A DNA stretch of 50,308 bases from UBA8653 sp963978155 (GTDB taxonomy: Bacteria > Planctomycetota > Phycisphaerae > Phycisphaerales > SM1A02): the NCBI GenBank assembly GCA_963978155.1, contig CAXBRK010000001.1, forward strand, positions 1-50,308, read 5' to 3'. The stretch's first letter is position 1. Every line of letters starts with the position of its first letter. The notes below the pieces were generated by a model that saw nothing but the letters and a program-made list of their open reading frames with translations, did not search any database and was not told the DNA's origin. Positions 1-8,730 of this stretch are shown here, in pieces. The translations under genes and the position numbers were made by a program.

Positions 1-48
1 GCCAGCATGTCCGAACACGACCTCTTTCTGAAATGCACCGGATCAGAA

Positions 49-495
49 TCAGGCGTCAGAACCTTCGCTTCCAGCGGTCGTGGACTGCAAACGCGAAATC
101 ATCTCTTCGATCTCAGCCGGTGACACACCAAGAGCCTCGGCCAAACTCTCGGCCGATTCACCCTGTGACAACCCCTCACGGACCGCCACTTCCATCGGAT
201 CACTCTCGATGTCGGTGGTGCTCACTCCGGGAAGACTGCTGTCGTGCGCGGGGTCGAGCAATTCCGCTCGACGGATCAGTCGATCAAGCCGACGCGAAGC
301 TTGCTCGGCGTCCCGAAGCAGCACTTCGATACGGTCGGGATGGACCGGACGCGGGGAAGGTGCTGGCGCCGCCACCACAGGCGGTGGCGTTGGCAACGCT
401 TCTGGTTTTCGTACGAGAGAGAAGATCCAAGCCGCAGTCGCCCCCCCGGCGATTCCGGCCACCAACGCGATCAACAGCAAGAGAGGATCAGGCAT
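49..495 (-). CDS. small membrane-anchored protein with HTH-like tail
   Basis: A 148-aa protein of unknown function. Residues about 4-28 form one hydrophobic helix, probably a membrane anchor. A Pro/Ala linker follows, then a charged amphipathic stretch (about 52-82) rich in Arg/Leu/Asp that could form a coiled coil. The C-terminus (about 108-142) reads like a small helix-turn-helix (ESLAEALGVSPAEIEEMI). This architecture (anchor, coiled coil, HTH-like tail) recalls small DUF2802/DUF6115-type proteins found near motility genes, but I cannot confirm membership. The start is an ATG with a GAGAAAG-type upstream sequence. It is transcribed away from tilS and may share the 496-601 spacer as a promoter region. 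The gene that follows it lies outside the window. Confidence 0.7.
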   Translation of the reverse strand: MPDPLLLLIALVAGIAGGATAAWIFSLVRKPEALPTPPPVVAAPAPSPRPVHPDRIEVLLRDAEQASRRLDRLIRRAELLDPAHDSSLPGVSTTDIESDPMEVAVREGLSQGESAESLAEALGVSPAEIEEMISRLQSTTAGSEGSDA

Positions 496-601
496 AGGTC
501 TTTCTCAATCGGCACAATCGAGTCCCTATCATCCATCAACCTTGGCCAAACCTGATGACAAATCTGGTCGAATCCCCTTGCTGGGAGATTTTGAAGCCCG
601 C

Positions 602-1486
602 ATGCGGCGATTGGGGGCTGCAAATGGGGGGTGGCTGGTCGCGGTTTCAGGAGGGCCAGATTCTTTTGCATTGCTTGATTTGGCCCATCGATCGGTACAC
701 CGCACCCCGCGGGCACTGCATGCCGTCACGGTGCAGCACCACTTGCGTGCCGAAGCAGAAAACGAACTGATGGCCGTGCGTGCGTGGTGCGAAGCCCGTG
801 ACATTCCCCACCACCGACAAGACCTGGAGCCTCCGGTCAATCCTGCCGCCGCACGACGCGCTCGCTACCACGCGCTCCTCACCGTCGCGACCGAACAGAA
901 CCTTCCCCATGTGCTGCTGGGTCACCACGCCGATGACCAAGTGGAATCCATCCTGTTGGCGTTGGTTCGAGGCGCAGGCCCCAAGGGCCTCGGGGGCATG
1001 CGCGATCGTCGGAACTTGGGCGGCGAAATTCAGGTGGTTCGCCCCTTCCTCGAGACACCAGGACAGTTGCTCCGCGACCATGCACTCGAACACCAGTTGC
1101 CATTCCATGATGAACCAGGCAATCTTGATCCCCAGAGCGCGCGGGGACGCATACGAACGCTCATCCGTCCTCAACTGGAATCGCTGCGTCAAGGGTGCGG
1201 CATGGCCATGGTGAACAACGGAGCCTTGATGCAAGCCGCCGGCCAAGCCCTCCAAGCCCGGGCGAAGAAGTTGGCCCCACGAGAAGAACGAGAAGTTTGG
1301 CGAAGCGCTTCAGAAGGCTTGCGACTGGCGGCCCTTCAACTTCGCGCCCCCAACACCCCCAACACCCAGCTTCGTCCCTTGTGCCGAGCTCTTGCGGACC
1401 AAGAGGATCGACCTCGCCGCTTTGCGGTGCAGGGAGGAATGATGGAGGTGACCGCCCGGGCGGTGCTGGGTCCCAAACCGATTTAG
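602..1486 (+). CDS. tilS: tRNA(Ile)-lysidine synthase
   Basis: TilS ligates lysine to C34 of the CAU-anticodon tRNA-Ile so that it reads AUA. The PP-loop ATP-binding motif SGGPDS lies at residues 16-21, followed by the typical VQHHLR and LGHHADDQVES stretches of the N-type ATP pyrophosphatase fold. At about 294 aa it has the core domain and little of the C-terminal domains of long (E. coli-type) TilS. It is therefore the short type. The reading frame stays open far upstream, but that part runs antisense to the 49-495 gene. ATG 602 is the first ATG in a sensible place. TTG 578 is an alternative that would give a more usual distance to SGGPDS. The stop codon overlaps the serS stop on the other strand. 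Confidence 0.9.
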   Translation: MRRLGAANGGWLVAVSGGPDSFALLDLAHRSVHRTPRALHAVTVQHHLRAEAENELMAVRAWCEARDIPHHRQDLEPPVNPAAARRARYHALLTVATEQNLPHVLLGHHADDQVESILLALVRGAGPKGLGGMRDRRNLGGEIQVVRPFLETPGQLLRDHALEHQLPFHDEPGNLDPQSARGRIRTLIRPQLESLRQGCGMAMVNNGALMQAAGQALQARAKKLAPREEREVWRSASEGLRLAALQLRAPNTPNTQLRPLCRALADQEDRPRRFAVQGGMMEVTARAVLGPKPI

Positions 1487-2880
1487 TCGCCGATCATCGT
1501 GCGGCCATTCAGGTAGGGCTGCAGTGCTTCGGGAATGCGAATTCGACCGTCGGCCTGTTGGTGCATTTCCAAAATCGGAATCAACACTCGGGGGCTTGCC
1601 GCCACCGTGTTGTTGAGTGCATACGGGTAACGGATGGTGCCCTCAGCGTCGCGGTACCGGAGGTTCAGGCGACGGGTCTGGAAATCAGAGAGACGCGAAG
1701 CGGAGTGCGTCTCCCCCCAGTCACCACACGGGCGACCGTCCCCATCAAGTTCACCGCGTCCCGGCATCCAACATTCGATGTCGGTCATGGCTTCATTCTT
1801 TTGCCCCAGGTCGCCGGTGCAGCAATCAAGCAGTCGGTACGGCAACTCCAACGCTTGGAGGAATCCTTCGACAAAGCCCATCATCTTTTCGTGCCACGCG
1901 CGATGCTCTTCGGCGTCGGCAGCATGAATCACCACCTGCTCCACCTTGTCGAATTGGTGAATGCGATACAAGCCAGCTGTATCACGGCCCGCAGCACCCG
2001 CTTCTCGACGGAAGCACGTCGATCTGGTGGTGGCGGTGATGGGCAGTTGGTCGAGATCCAAAATCTCATCGGCGTAGACCCCCATCAAACCCACTTCACC
2101 GGTGCCAGTGAGGAAGAGGTCGTGGCCACCGCCGCGTTCTTTTTCAGCAACGTGGTAGGCCTGCTCTCGTCCACCGGGGAAGAACCCAGTGCCCACCATG
2201 CACTCCTCGCGAACGATGACCGGAACGCTCATGGGAGTGAATCCATGATGTTCGGTCATCATTTCCAAGGCCATACGCATGACGGCTTCGTGCAGACGCA
2301 TGCCATCACCTTTCAAGACGTAGTGGCGACTCCCCGCCATCTTGACCCCGCGGGCAAAGTCCACCAAGTCGTGCTGCTCGATCAATTCCAAATGGGTCTT
2401 GGGCGCAAATCCTCGTTGGGCTTCAAAGGACTGATCGGGATCAAAGTTTGATGACCAACGGCGCCGCTCGACGTTGGCCGATGCGTCTGGTCCGACCACC
2501 ACATCGGCGGCTGGAGGCTGCGGGATGGTCAACAGCAATTCTTGGAGCTTGGGGTCAATCGCGGCGATCGCGGCCTCTGCTTCTTGCACTTTGCTCTTCA
2601 ACGCGGCGGGCTGCGCCTCCAAGGTGGCCAACTCTTGCTCGAGGGCTGGCTTCTCTTCATCGGAAGCTTTCTTGATGGCGCCTTTCAACTGCCCCATTCG
2701 AGGGCCGGTTTCCTTCGCCAACTTCTTTTGCTCAGCGCGGGCCGATTCCATCTGCGACAACAACGCTCGTTTTTGGGCATCAAGCTCCAGCAGTTCATCG
2801 ATATGAACCACCGTGCCCTTGGCCTCAGCGCCCCGTCGAAAATGGTCGGGGTCGTTTCGCAACGCTTTGAGATCGATCAT
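1483..2880 (-). CDS. serS: seryl-tRNA synthetase
   Basis: Class II aminoacyl-tRNA synthetase charging tRNA-Ser (and tRNA-Sec where present). Its 465 aa are slightly longer than usual (about 425). Residues 1-115 form the N-terminal antiparallel coiled-coil arm that grips the tRNA long variable arm (Gln/Lys/Glu-rich). The catalytic core follows, with the TGTGEV serine-site loop near 258, motif 2 with FRREAG at 290-295, and motif 3 (VAASPRVLIPILE) near the C-terminus. The ATG overlaps the nadK stop as ATGA and is preceded by GGAG inside the end of nadK, so translation is probably coupled. It is the last gene of a 737-aa protein / ABC ATPase / nadK / serS operon. It meets tilS tail to tail. Confidence 0.96.
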   Translation of the reverse strand: MIDLKALRNDPDHFRRGAEAKGTVVHIDELLELDAQKRALLSQMESARAEQKKLAKETGPRMGQLKGAIKKASDEEKPALEQELATLEAQPAALKSKVQEAEAAIAAIDPKLQELLLTIPQPPAADVVVGPDASANVERRRWSSNFDPDQSFEAQRGFAPKTHLELIEQHDLVDFARGVKMAGSRHYVLKGDGMRLHEAVMRMALEMMTEHHGFTPMSVPVIVREECMVGTGFFPGGREQAYHVAEKERGGGHDLFLTGTGEVGLMGVYADEILDLDQLPITATTRSTCFRREAGAAGRDTAGLYRIHQFDKVEQVVIHAADAEEHRAWHEKMMGFVEGFLQALELPYRLLDCCTGDLGQKNEAMTDIECWMPGRGELDGDGRPCGDWGETHSASRLSDFQTRRLNLRYRDAEGTIRYPYALNNTVAASPRVLIPILEMHQQADGRIRIPEALQPYLNGRTMIGD

Positions 2881-3746
2881 GCATCATCTCCAGGGCGACG
2901 CCAAGACGGCGGTGCGGCCCAGCCCAGTTTGGCCGCAAGAGTGGCCCCGAAAGGTCGTTCGGGGTGTCGAAGAAAACGAAGTGTTTGAAAATGGGAAGCG
3001 ACTTCAACCCGGTCTCCGGCTTGGAGACGTTCGGCCAATCGACCATCCTGCACCAAAGAAGATCCTTCATTGGCGTGGTGGACGTTCAACGCCACACTCG
3101 CTTCGGCGGGAAGAACCAACGGTCGCCAAGCCAAAGAGTGAGCGGCGAGAGGCACCAAAATTGTGGCTTCCAAACCTGGGGCCACGATGGGGCCTCCAGC
3201 ACTGGCGGCATGCGCGGTCGAGCCTGCACTCGTAGCCACGATCAACCCATCTCCCAAGAATCGAGGGATAGCGCCTCCGTCCACTTCGCCCTCAAGTTCG
3301 ATGGCCCGGAAGGGTTGCCCCGCCGCCAAGACCACGTCGTTGACCGCGCATCCCGTGGCTGCTTCTTGTCCATCTCGGAGCAACCGCCAATGCAACGCAT
3401 GACGGTTTTCAATGCTCAATGTCCCCGCGCGGATGGCGTCCAGATACAGCGGCAATTCTTCCACTTCGAACGCGGCCAAGAAACCCAGACGACCTCCCGA
3501 GACCCCCAAGATCCTTGAAGAAGCTCCAGCGTCGAGGACCTGTCGGGCCACCCGCATGATGGTGCCATCCCCGCCCACCGCAACCACAATGTCGGCTTGT
3601 CCCACCTCATGCACGGCCCGTTCGGGCACGTTCGCGCCGAGGGCGGATCGGACCCCTTCGGCCACGCTGGTGTCGCAGCCTTCACCAATCACCAGTTCAA
3701 AGGTTGGGGAGGTCATGGGGATCCAACATCGTACCGGAGCACGCAT
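2877..3746 (-). CDS. nadK: NAD kinase
   Basis: ATP-NAD kinase making NADP from NAD. The GGDGT diphosphate-binding motif is at residues 58-62. The second family signature (GDGLIVATSAGSTAHAASAGG) and a third glycine-rich stretch are present. The usual NE motif appears as ND (AVNDVVL), with Asp in place of Glu, and I would flag that residue as substituted. The length of 289 aa fits bacterial NadK. The first ATG (3746) is preceded by GAGGGGG at good spacing. The second ATG (3716) has a weaker upstream sequence but aligns better with typical starts. The gene lies 16 bp after the ABC ATPase gene and overlaps serS by ATGA. Confidence 0.93.
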   Translation of the reverse strand: MRAPVRCWIPMTSPTFELVIGEGCDTSVAEGVRSALGANVPERAVHEVGQADIVVAVGGDGTIMRVARQVLDAGASSRILGVSGGRLGFLAAFEVEELPLYLDAIRAGTLSIENRHALHWRLLRDGQEAATGCAVNDVVLAAGQPFRAIELEGEVDGGAIPRFLGDGLIVATSAGSTAHAASAGGPIVAPGLEATILVPLAAHSLAWRPLVLPAEASVALNVHHANEGSSLVQDGRLAERLQAGDRVEVASHFQTLRFLRHPERPFGATLAAKLGWAAPPSWRRPGDDA

Positions 3747-3762
3747 CTGGATTCCCCCTCAA

Positions 3763-4707
3763 TCATGACACAAGGCCTTGAGTAAGCCTCATAAACGCGG
3801 TTTCAAGGTCAATTCTCTCGGCGGAGAGTCCGCGAACCCGAACCCCAGCGGTGACCAGACGTGCGTTGATGCCCGCGGCATCCAACGTGGTTCCGGTTTC
3901 CAGATGAACCACCAAGCGATCTTTAGCGCCCTCGTCAACCGCCACCGACCGAACCCCACCCAAGGCTCCAAGCAGGCTCAAGGCCGTGTCCATTCCCCCG
4001 TCGAGCTCACACTCCAACCGGGTCCCCGATCGGGCCGCATCCAGGGCCGACTGGACCGAACCGGCGAACACCAGTTTGCCCCGTTCCAAGATGCCAACCG
4101 AAGTGCACAGCTCGGCCAATTCATGAAGGATGTGGGAAGAAATCAAGATGGTTTTTCCGAGGTCACGGAGCGTACGGAGCAACTCTCGCATTTCCACGCG
4201 GGCCCGGGGATCCAAACCCGATGCCGGCTCATCGAGCAACAGCACCTCGGGATCGTGCAGCAGGACGCGAGCCACCGCCAACCGTTGGCTCATGCCCCGA
4301 GACAAACCAGAAATGGGCGCTTCTGCTTTGCCACCAAGGTCGGTGAGCGACAGCGCGTCATCCACCACTTGGGTCCGTCGGGATCCGGTGATGCCATAAC
4401 AGCTGGCAAAGAACTGCAGGTACTCCCGCACCAACATGTCGTCGTAGGCCCCCAAGAAATCGGGGACGTATCCGATCAAAGGTCGAATGTGCGTGTTTTG
4501 CCACCCCACCGTGAAACCGCAGACTCGAGCCTCCCCTGAACTCGGCTTCAGCAAGGTCGCCAGAATTTTGATGGTGGTGGTCTTCCCCGCCCCATTGGGT
4601 CCAATGAAACCAAAGCATTCGCCGGCCTCAACTTTGAGGTTCAAATCATCCAACGCCACCAAAGATCCGTAGCGTCGAGAAAGATGATGGGTCTCAAGGA
4701 TGGCCAC
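3763..4707 (-). CDS. ABC transporter ATP-binding protein
   Basis: ATPase subunit of an ABC exporter-type system (CcmA/NatA/GldA-like). Walker A GPNGAGKT is at 36-43, signature LSRGMSQ at 135-141, Walker B VLLLDE at 155-160, and H-loop His at 192. The C-terminal 80 residues form the extra alpha/beta domain common in DrrA/GldA-like ATPases. No permease gene is next to it. The gene immediately upstream (4 bp away) encodes a 737-aa protein with two mid-protein membrane helices that may be its partner. The start is GTG at 4707 with AAGGAG upstream inside the end of the previous gene. Substrate unknown. Confidence 0.92.
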   Translation of the reverse strand: MAILETHHLSRRYGSLVALDDLNLKVEAGECFGFIGPNGAGKTTTIKILATLLKPSSGEARVCGFTVGWQNTHIRPLIGYVPDFLGAYDDMLVREYLQFFASCYGITGSRRTQVVDDALSLTDLGGKAEAPISGLSRGMSQRLAVARVLLHDPEVLLLDEPASGLDPRARVEMRELLRTLRDLGKTILISSHILHELAELCTSVGILERGKLVFAGSVQSALDAARSGTRLECELDGGMDTALSLLGALGGVRSVAVDEGAKDRLVVHLETGTTLDAAGINARLVTAGVRVRGLSAERIDLETAFMRLTQGLVS

Positions 4708-4711
4708 AGAT

Positions 4712-6925
4712 TCACTGCTCCTTCACGGGTAGAGGGAGAAAAGCCCTCACCAACACAGTACCGGATGAGGTTGGCTCTCCTCCTTCAACCAAGGGACCGC
4801 CCGGTGCTTTGACTTCGTCGAGAAATCCAAGAACCATCAAACCGGGCGAGCCGAAGCGCAAGCCCCCACCGAACCGTCGAGAACTGCCGATGACCGAGGG
4901 ACTCACCGACATTGAGAGTTCTCCAGGATTCAACCATGGTGTGGGGTGCGCCAGAGGCCAGAGTGCGGCATCGAGCAGTCGATTCCTGAGATTCATGGTG
5001 GGCCGCTGACCAAAATCGCCTCGAAAAGACTCTCTTGGACGCCAACCTCGTTCCTCGAGCCTGTCATCCAGTCGCGACCAACTTTGGGCATAGTCTTCTT
5101 CGCTGAGATCCAGTGGAACCCCAGGGGCCCATTCTCCGGCGATATTGGCTTCGAAGGCCATCACCGGCAAACGTCCTGGGTCGGCAAACGTGGGAAGATC
5201 TTCACCGGCAACCGACTGTCGACGTCGCGGTGCCGCGTCTCCCAACACCGCAATCAAACGAACCTGCTGCAAAGGGGCAGGAAATGAATGCACCAGCTCC
5301 CCCTGCACTTTGGCCACTGGATCCAAGGATGGTGCAGGCTCTGATTTCAGCCGGACCACCCCCCATGTTTCATCTGGGGCAAGTGACCCCGTCCAAGCAA
5401 ATGGCACGGGGACCCCGCGGGTCGGCAGACTCCATGCGGTCGGCCCAGACTCCACCACCCGTCGATCTGGAAAGGACAACACAGAACCGTTGGGCACCCA
5501 CGGACGAACCGAACCCTGAGGATGTTTGAGATCGATGCGAGAGAATCCTGTGGTCTGCACTTGTCCAAAGCCGACCACTTGGTGTGGGCCATCGAAAGTC
5601 TGATCAAGCATGGTGAAGTGCCGCAACGAGACATCGGACACCCCAGATCGACCCACGAGCAACAGCATCAACAGACCTCCCAAGAATGAGGCACCGGCAG
5701 CCACCGGCCACACCTGATGCGACCGGCCACGGACCCGCCCCCAAAAGGCAAGACCGGGCCCCAACAACAGGGCGTACAACGGCACCAAAATGGCGACATT
5801 GGCAACGGTCGATCCGGCAGTCGTTCCGGCCACCATGGACTCAAGATCCCGATCACCAAAGAGAATCGTCTGATCCCACAAGACAAGTCGGTCCGAGGGC
5901 TGACTGGCGTCAAAGGCCAACCGGGGAATCGGATCCCCGGCAAGAACAAACAGGTCGGCGAAGAACGGTGCATCTGGCCAAGGTCTGCTCTGTCCATCTG
6001 ATTCAAGGACCGGTGGCAATCGAAGCGGCAAGCCCAACCAATCCACCCGGCCCCGCCCCCAAGGACGCCCCACCACCAGTGGGGTGTTGACCACTTTCAT
6101 TTTTCCTGACCAAGGAAACGGCGCTTGGCTTCGGTCCAGAACCTCCACGCTTTGGCGACGATCGGCCAGCATCGGAAGGGCGTTGCTCGCGCTGACCACT
6201 TCACGCAACTGGTCAAAAGTGTGGGTGCGACGGACGGGGTCAATCCCGCACCACATGGGATCGCTGGCCGTCCATCCGGTCTCCGTGCCATGCAACACCA
6301 GATGTCCACCCTCACGGACCCAACGTTGAATGGCCTGCCAACGCACGCTGCCGAGCGCCGACGGCAGCCCTTCGGCGGGAAGCACCAAGACATCGGCCGC
6401 ATCCAGAGCTCGCCAATCTGAAGGCAATGCGTTGAGATCCGCCAAGGCATTGACTTCAACTGGCGAAGTGAAGCCTCGAACGCGGGGGTCAGGATCGCGG
6501 AGTTGCCCCAACCCGTTTGGTATGGAACCAACGCAAAGCACCACCGTGGAGGCCACTGGAATTCGACCCGGCATCGGGGCGACCAAACGAACCGTCGTGC
6601 CCTGGTCTTTGATCAAGACCTCCACCTTGGTGGCATCAGGTGCCGGCAGAGCCAAGATCGAAACCTCCACATCCGAGGACGGTGGGACGCCCACACGTTG
6701 TGGAGTGTGCAACACATCGCCGTCGGGCGTGACGCCCAGGCCGATGACCTCCACTTCCCGGGCCGTCCCGGTCGATGACAAACGAACCTGCAAAGGAACC
6801 CAGCCACTCTCCCGGACGGCCCCCGCCAAACCGATGCCCACAATTTGATCTTGGGCCGTCGCAAGCGTTCCCATCCCCATAAGGGAAGCCAGCACACACT
6901 GCAGGATCGTTACAACCGAACGCAT
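4712..6925 (-). CDS. large membrane protein, possible GldG-like partner of the ABC ATPase
   Basis: A 737-aa protein of unknown function. Residues 1-24 look like a cleavable signal peptide ending near TAQD. The N-terminal half is a beta-rich extracytoplasmic region. It includes a glutamine-amidotransferase-like stretch around 185-260 (DVLVLPAEGLPSAL, then EGGHLVLHG), a fold also present in auxiliary proteins of gliding-type ABC systems. Two hydrophobic helices occur around 370-430 (NVAILVPLYALLLGPGLAF and a GGLLMLLLVG stretch). The rest is again soluble. The 4-bp gap to the ABC ATPase gene argues that they act together. No Shine-Dalgarno precedes the ATG; instead TAAACT lies 6 bases upstream (see the leaderless finding). 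Function is inferred from context only. Confidence 0.75.
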   Translation of the reverse strand: MRSVVTILQCVLASLMGMGTLATAQDQIVGIGLAGAVRESGWVPLQVRLSSTGTAREVEVIGLGVTPDGDVLHTPQRVGVPPSSDVEVSILALPAPDATKVEVLIKDQGTTVRLVAPMPGRIPVASTVVLCVGSIPNGLGQLRDPDPRVRGFTSPVEVNALADLNALPSDWRALDAADVLVLPAEGLPSALGSVRWQAIQRWVREGGHLVLHGTETGWTASDPMWCGIDPVRRTHTFDQLREVVSASNALPMLADRRQSVEVLDRSQAPFPWSGKMKVVNTPLVVGRPWGRGRVDWLGLPLRLPPVLESDGQSRPWPDAPFFADLFVLAGDPIPRLAFDASQPSDRLVLWDQTILFGDRDLESMVAGTTAGSTVANVAILVPLYALLLGPGLAFWGRVRGRSHQVWPVAAGASFLGGLLMLLLVGRSGVSDVSLRHFTMLDQTFDGPHQVVGFGQVQTTGFSRIDLKHPQGSVRPWVPNGSVLSFPDRRVVESGPTAWSLPTRGVPVPFAWTGSLAPDETWGVVRLKSEPAPSLDPVAKVQGELVHSFPAPLQQVRLIAVLGDAAPRRRQSVAGEDLPTFADPGRLPVMAFEANIAGEWAPGVPLDLSEEDYAQSWSRLDDRLEERGWRPRESFRGDFGQRPTMNLRNRLLDAALWPLAHPTPWLNPGELSMSVSPSVIGSSRRFGGGLRFGSPGLMVLGFLDEVKAPGGPLVEGGEPTSSGTVLVRAFLPLPVKEQ

Positions 6926-6931
6926 GTTTGA

Positions 6932-6937
6932 AGTTTA
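6932..6937 (-). promoter_or_regulatory. candidate -10 box for the 737-aa gene (leaderless start)
   Basis: On the minus strand TAAACT is followed by six bases and then the ATG at 6925. This matches the TANNNT-N6/7-start layout also seen before cdaA, pheS and the right-edge gene. No -35 box close to consensus is visible and no ribosome-binding site lies before the ATG. Inferred, not proven. Confidence 0.35.
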
Positions 6938-6987
6938 TGGGGCAATTCGATGTGAAGTTCGCCCCAAGAGAGACCGATCCAAGCACC

Positions 6988-7188
6988 ATGGTTCATGATT
7001 TGATCCCCATTCTGGCGGCCGTTCTGGTCGGCCTCCTTGCTCTGCAGGAGTTGCTCCGCCGAATTGATCGTGGACGCGTTCGAATGGCAAAGATCATGGC
7101 CTACCGTCGAGGTCCAGCCATCCTTCGGATTCGAGATCTGGGCCAATCCACGGCAGAGAACGGTCGGGCCTCAATCACTCAGGATTGA
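6988..7188 (+). CDS. hypothetical small membrane protein
   Basis: A 66-aa reading frame starting at ATG 6988, with one hydrophobic segment (about residues 5-20, IPILAAVLVGLLAL) followed by a basic region (RRIDRGRVRMAK). I do not recognise it. An upstream in-frame ATG at 6928 would add 20 unlikely residues. It lies between the divergent 737-aa gene and the convergent obgE, whose 3' end it overlaps by 14 bp. Its short size and weak ribosome-binding site make it uncertain. It fills an otherwise empty 250-bp gap and has the layout of a single-pass membrane peptide. Confidence 0.45.
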   Translation: MVHDLIPILAAVLVGLLALQELLRRIDRGRVRMAKIMAYRRGPAILRIRDLGQSTAENGRASITQD

Positions 7189-8209
7189 CCGACCAGCCTC
7201 GGTCCGGTTGACGTTCAAGCAAGGGCCAGCAGGCTTCCAGCACATCCCGAACACCTTCGCCGGTTGCGGACGACCCCAACACCACCGTGGCTTCCATCTC
7301 GGCCCCCAACGCGGAACGCAATTCTTCCACCATGTCGGTGCGGAGGTCTTCTGGAATCAAGTCCGCTTTGTTCAAGAACAAAATACGAGGCCTGGTGGCG
7401 AGCTCCGCGTCGAACGCTTTCAATTCGCCAAGAATGGTGCGGTGGGCTTCAGCGGCATCAGCACCCGGAGGGTCGAGATCCACGACATGGATCAACACTC
7501 TGGTCCGGGCGACGTGACGTAAAAAATCATGCCCCAGTCCGGCACCATCTGCGGCCCCTTCAATCAAACCAGGGATGTCCGCCAGAACCAACCTGCGATC
7601 GCCGCCGAGGGCGGCTACGCCCAGGTGCGGACTTAAGGTGGTGAACGGGTAATCGGCAATGCGTGGGTCGGCCGAGGTGGCTTGCGCCAAAAAAGTGCTT
7701 TTGCCGGCATTGGGGAGACCGACCAGACCACAGTCGGCAATCAACTGCAATTCAAGATCGAGCTCTCGCTCTTCTCCAGGCTCCCCCGGCGTGCATTCGG
7801 TTGGGGCTTGATTGGTGGCGGAGACGAAATTCAGGTTCCCCAACCCACCACGGCCCCCTTTGGCCGCTTCGAATCGCTGGCCCACTTCCACCAAATCAGC
7901 CAATTGGTTGCCTTGGTCATCTCGAACGATCGTGCCAACTGGTACGAGGACTTCCAAGTCTTCCGCCGAGGCACCAAAGCAATCTCGACCGCGACCGTGT
8001 GCACCATGTGCGGCCCGGAGGTGTGGTCGGTGCATGAGGTGGGAGAACTCATTCAAAGAGCCATCCGCCACCAACCAGACCGAGCCGCCACGTCCACCAT
8101 CTCCACCATCCGGCCCCCCTTTGGGGACAAACATTTCCCGGCGCATCGATGACGAACCATCACCACCCCGACCGGCTCGGCAAAAGATTTTGACCCGATC
8201 AGCGAACAT
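7175..8209 (-). CDS. obgE: Obg family GTPase
   Basis: Essential GTPase of 50S ribosomal subunit assembly and stress signalling. Residues 1-158 form the glycine-rich Obg fold (GGPDGGDGGRGGSVW). The G domain has P-loop GLPNAGKS at 164-171, G3 DIPG at 211-214 and a G4 NKAD. The TLSPHLG stretch is typical of the Obg switch I region. The 344-aa length is that of the short form without a C-terminal extension. It follows rpmA by about 100 bp, the widely conserved L27-Obg pairing. The ATG at 8209 has only a weak Shine-Dalgarno. Confidence 0.96.
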   Translation of the reverse strand: MFADRVKIFCRAGRGGDGSSSMRREMFVPKGGPDGGDGGRGGSVWLVADGSLNEFSHLMHRPHLRAAHGAHGRGRDCFGASAEDLEVLVPVGTIVRDDQGNQLADLVEVGQRFEAAKGGRGGLGNLNFVSATNQAPTECTPGEPGEERELDLELQLIADCGLVGLPNAGKSTFLAQATSADPRIADYPFTTLSPHLGVAALGGDRRLVLADIPGLIEGAADGAGLGHDFLRHVARTRVLIHVVDLDPPGADAAEAHRTILGELKAFDAELATRPRILFLNKADLIPEDLRTDMVEELRSALGAEMEATVVLGSSATGEGVRDVLEACWPLLERQPDRGWSVNPE

Positions 8210-8310
8210 GGATTCTTGGCTTCAATCAGAGCGGTCCACCAGCAGCTGAATCAAGACGCCCTACCAAGTGGAGAGGCAATCCATCCAGAGCGGACGAAGA
8301 CCTGCCTGAA

Positions 8311-8595
8311 TCAGTTGGCGGCAGAACCGGCAGCCACGAACGCTTCGACACCTTCATCGGAAGGAATCAAGTCGACGTAACGGCCGCGGAATCGCACTTC
8401 GCCATTGGCCACGGCGTACAGCGTGTTGTCCTTGCCCATGCGGACGAGGTGTCCGGGGTGGAACTTGGTGCCGCATTGACGCACGATGATGCTGCCGGAT
8501 TGAGCGACCTGCCCGCCGTAGAGCTTGATGCCCCGGAACTGCGGGTTGGAGTCGCGACCATTTTGAGTAGAGCCTTGACCCTTCTTGTGTGCCAC
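8311..8595 (-). CDS. rpmA: 50S ribosomal protein L27
   Basis: L27 reaches the peptidyl-transferase centre with its N-terminal arm. The sequence begins MAHKKGQGSTQNGRDSNP, the family hallmark, and continues through the RQCGTKFHPG region to a total of 94 aa. I set the start at the GTG at 8595 because GGAGGA stands six bases upstream and the resulting N-terminus matches the family exactly. The upstream in-frame ATGs would place the ribosome-binding site inside the coding region and add an unsupported extension. rplU (L21), normally just upstream of rpmA, is absent; an exported-protein gene is there instead. obgE follows. Confidence 0.96.
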   Translation of the reverse strand: MAHKKGQGSTQNGRDSNPQFRGIKLYGGQVAQSGSIIVRQCGTKFHPGHLVRMGKDNTLYAVANGEVRFRGRYVDLIPSDEGVEAFVAAGSAAN

Positions 8596-8730
8596 AGCAA
8601 ATCCTCCAGCGGCCATCATCAGCCGAACCACAGATAGTAGACGAGGACGGGCCTCTTGTCCAGCGTTGGTTTCTCAGGACGCCCGTCAGGACCCCGAGGC
8701 AAATTCCCCTGACAAACCCCCTTGAACGGG

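Noticed and set aside
80..601. N-terminal extension of the tilS frame
   Set aside because: It runs antisense to the 49-495 gene, has Ser/Arg-rich noise composition and would add 174 residues before a normal TilS start.
1195..2451. A 418-codon plus-strand frame opposite serS
   Set aside because: SerS on the minus strand has all class II motifs; the antisense product shows none.
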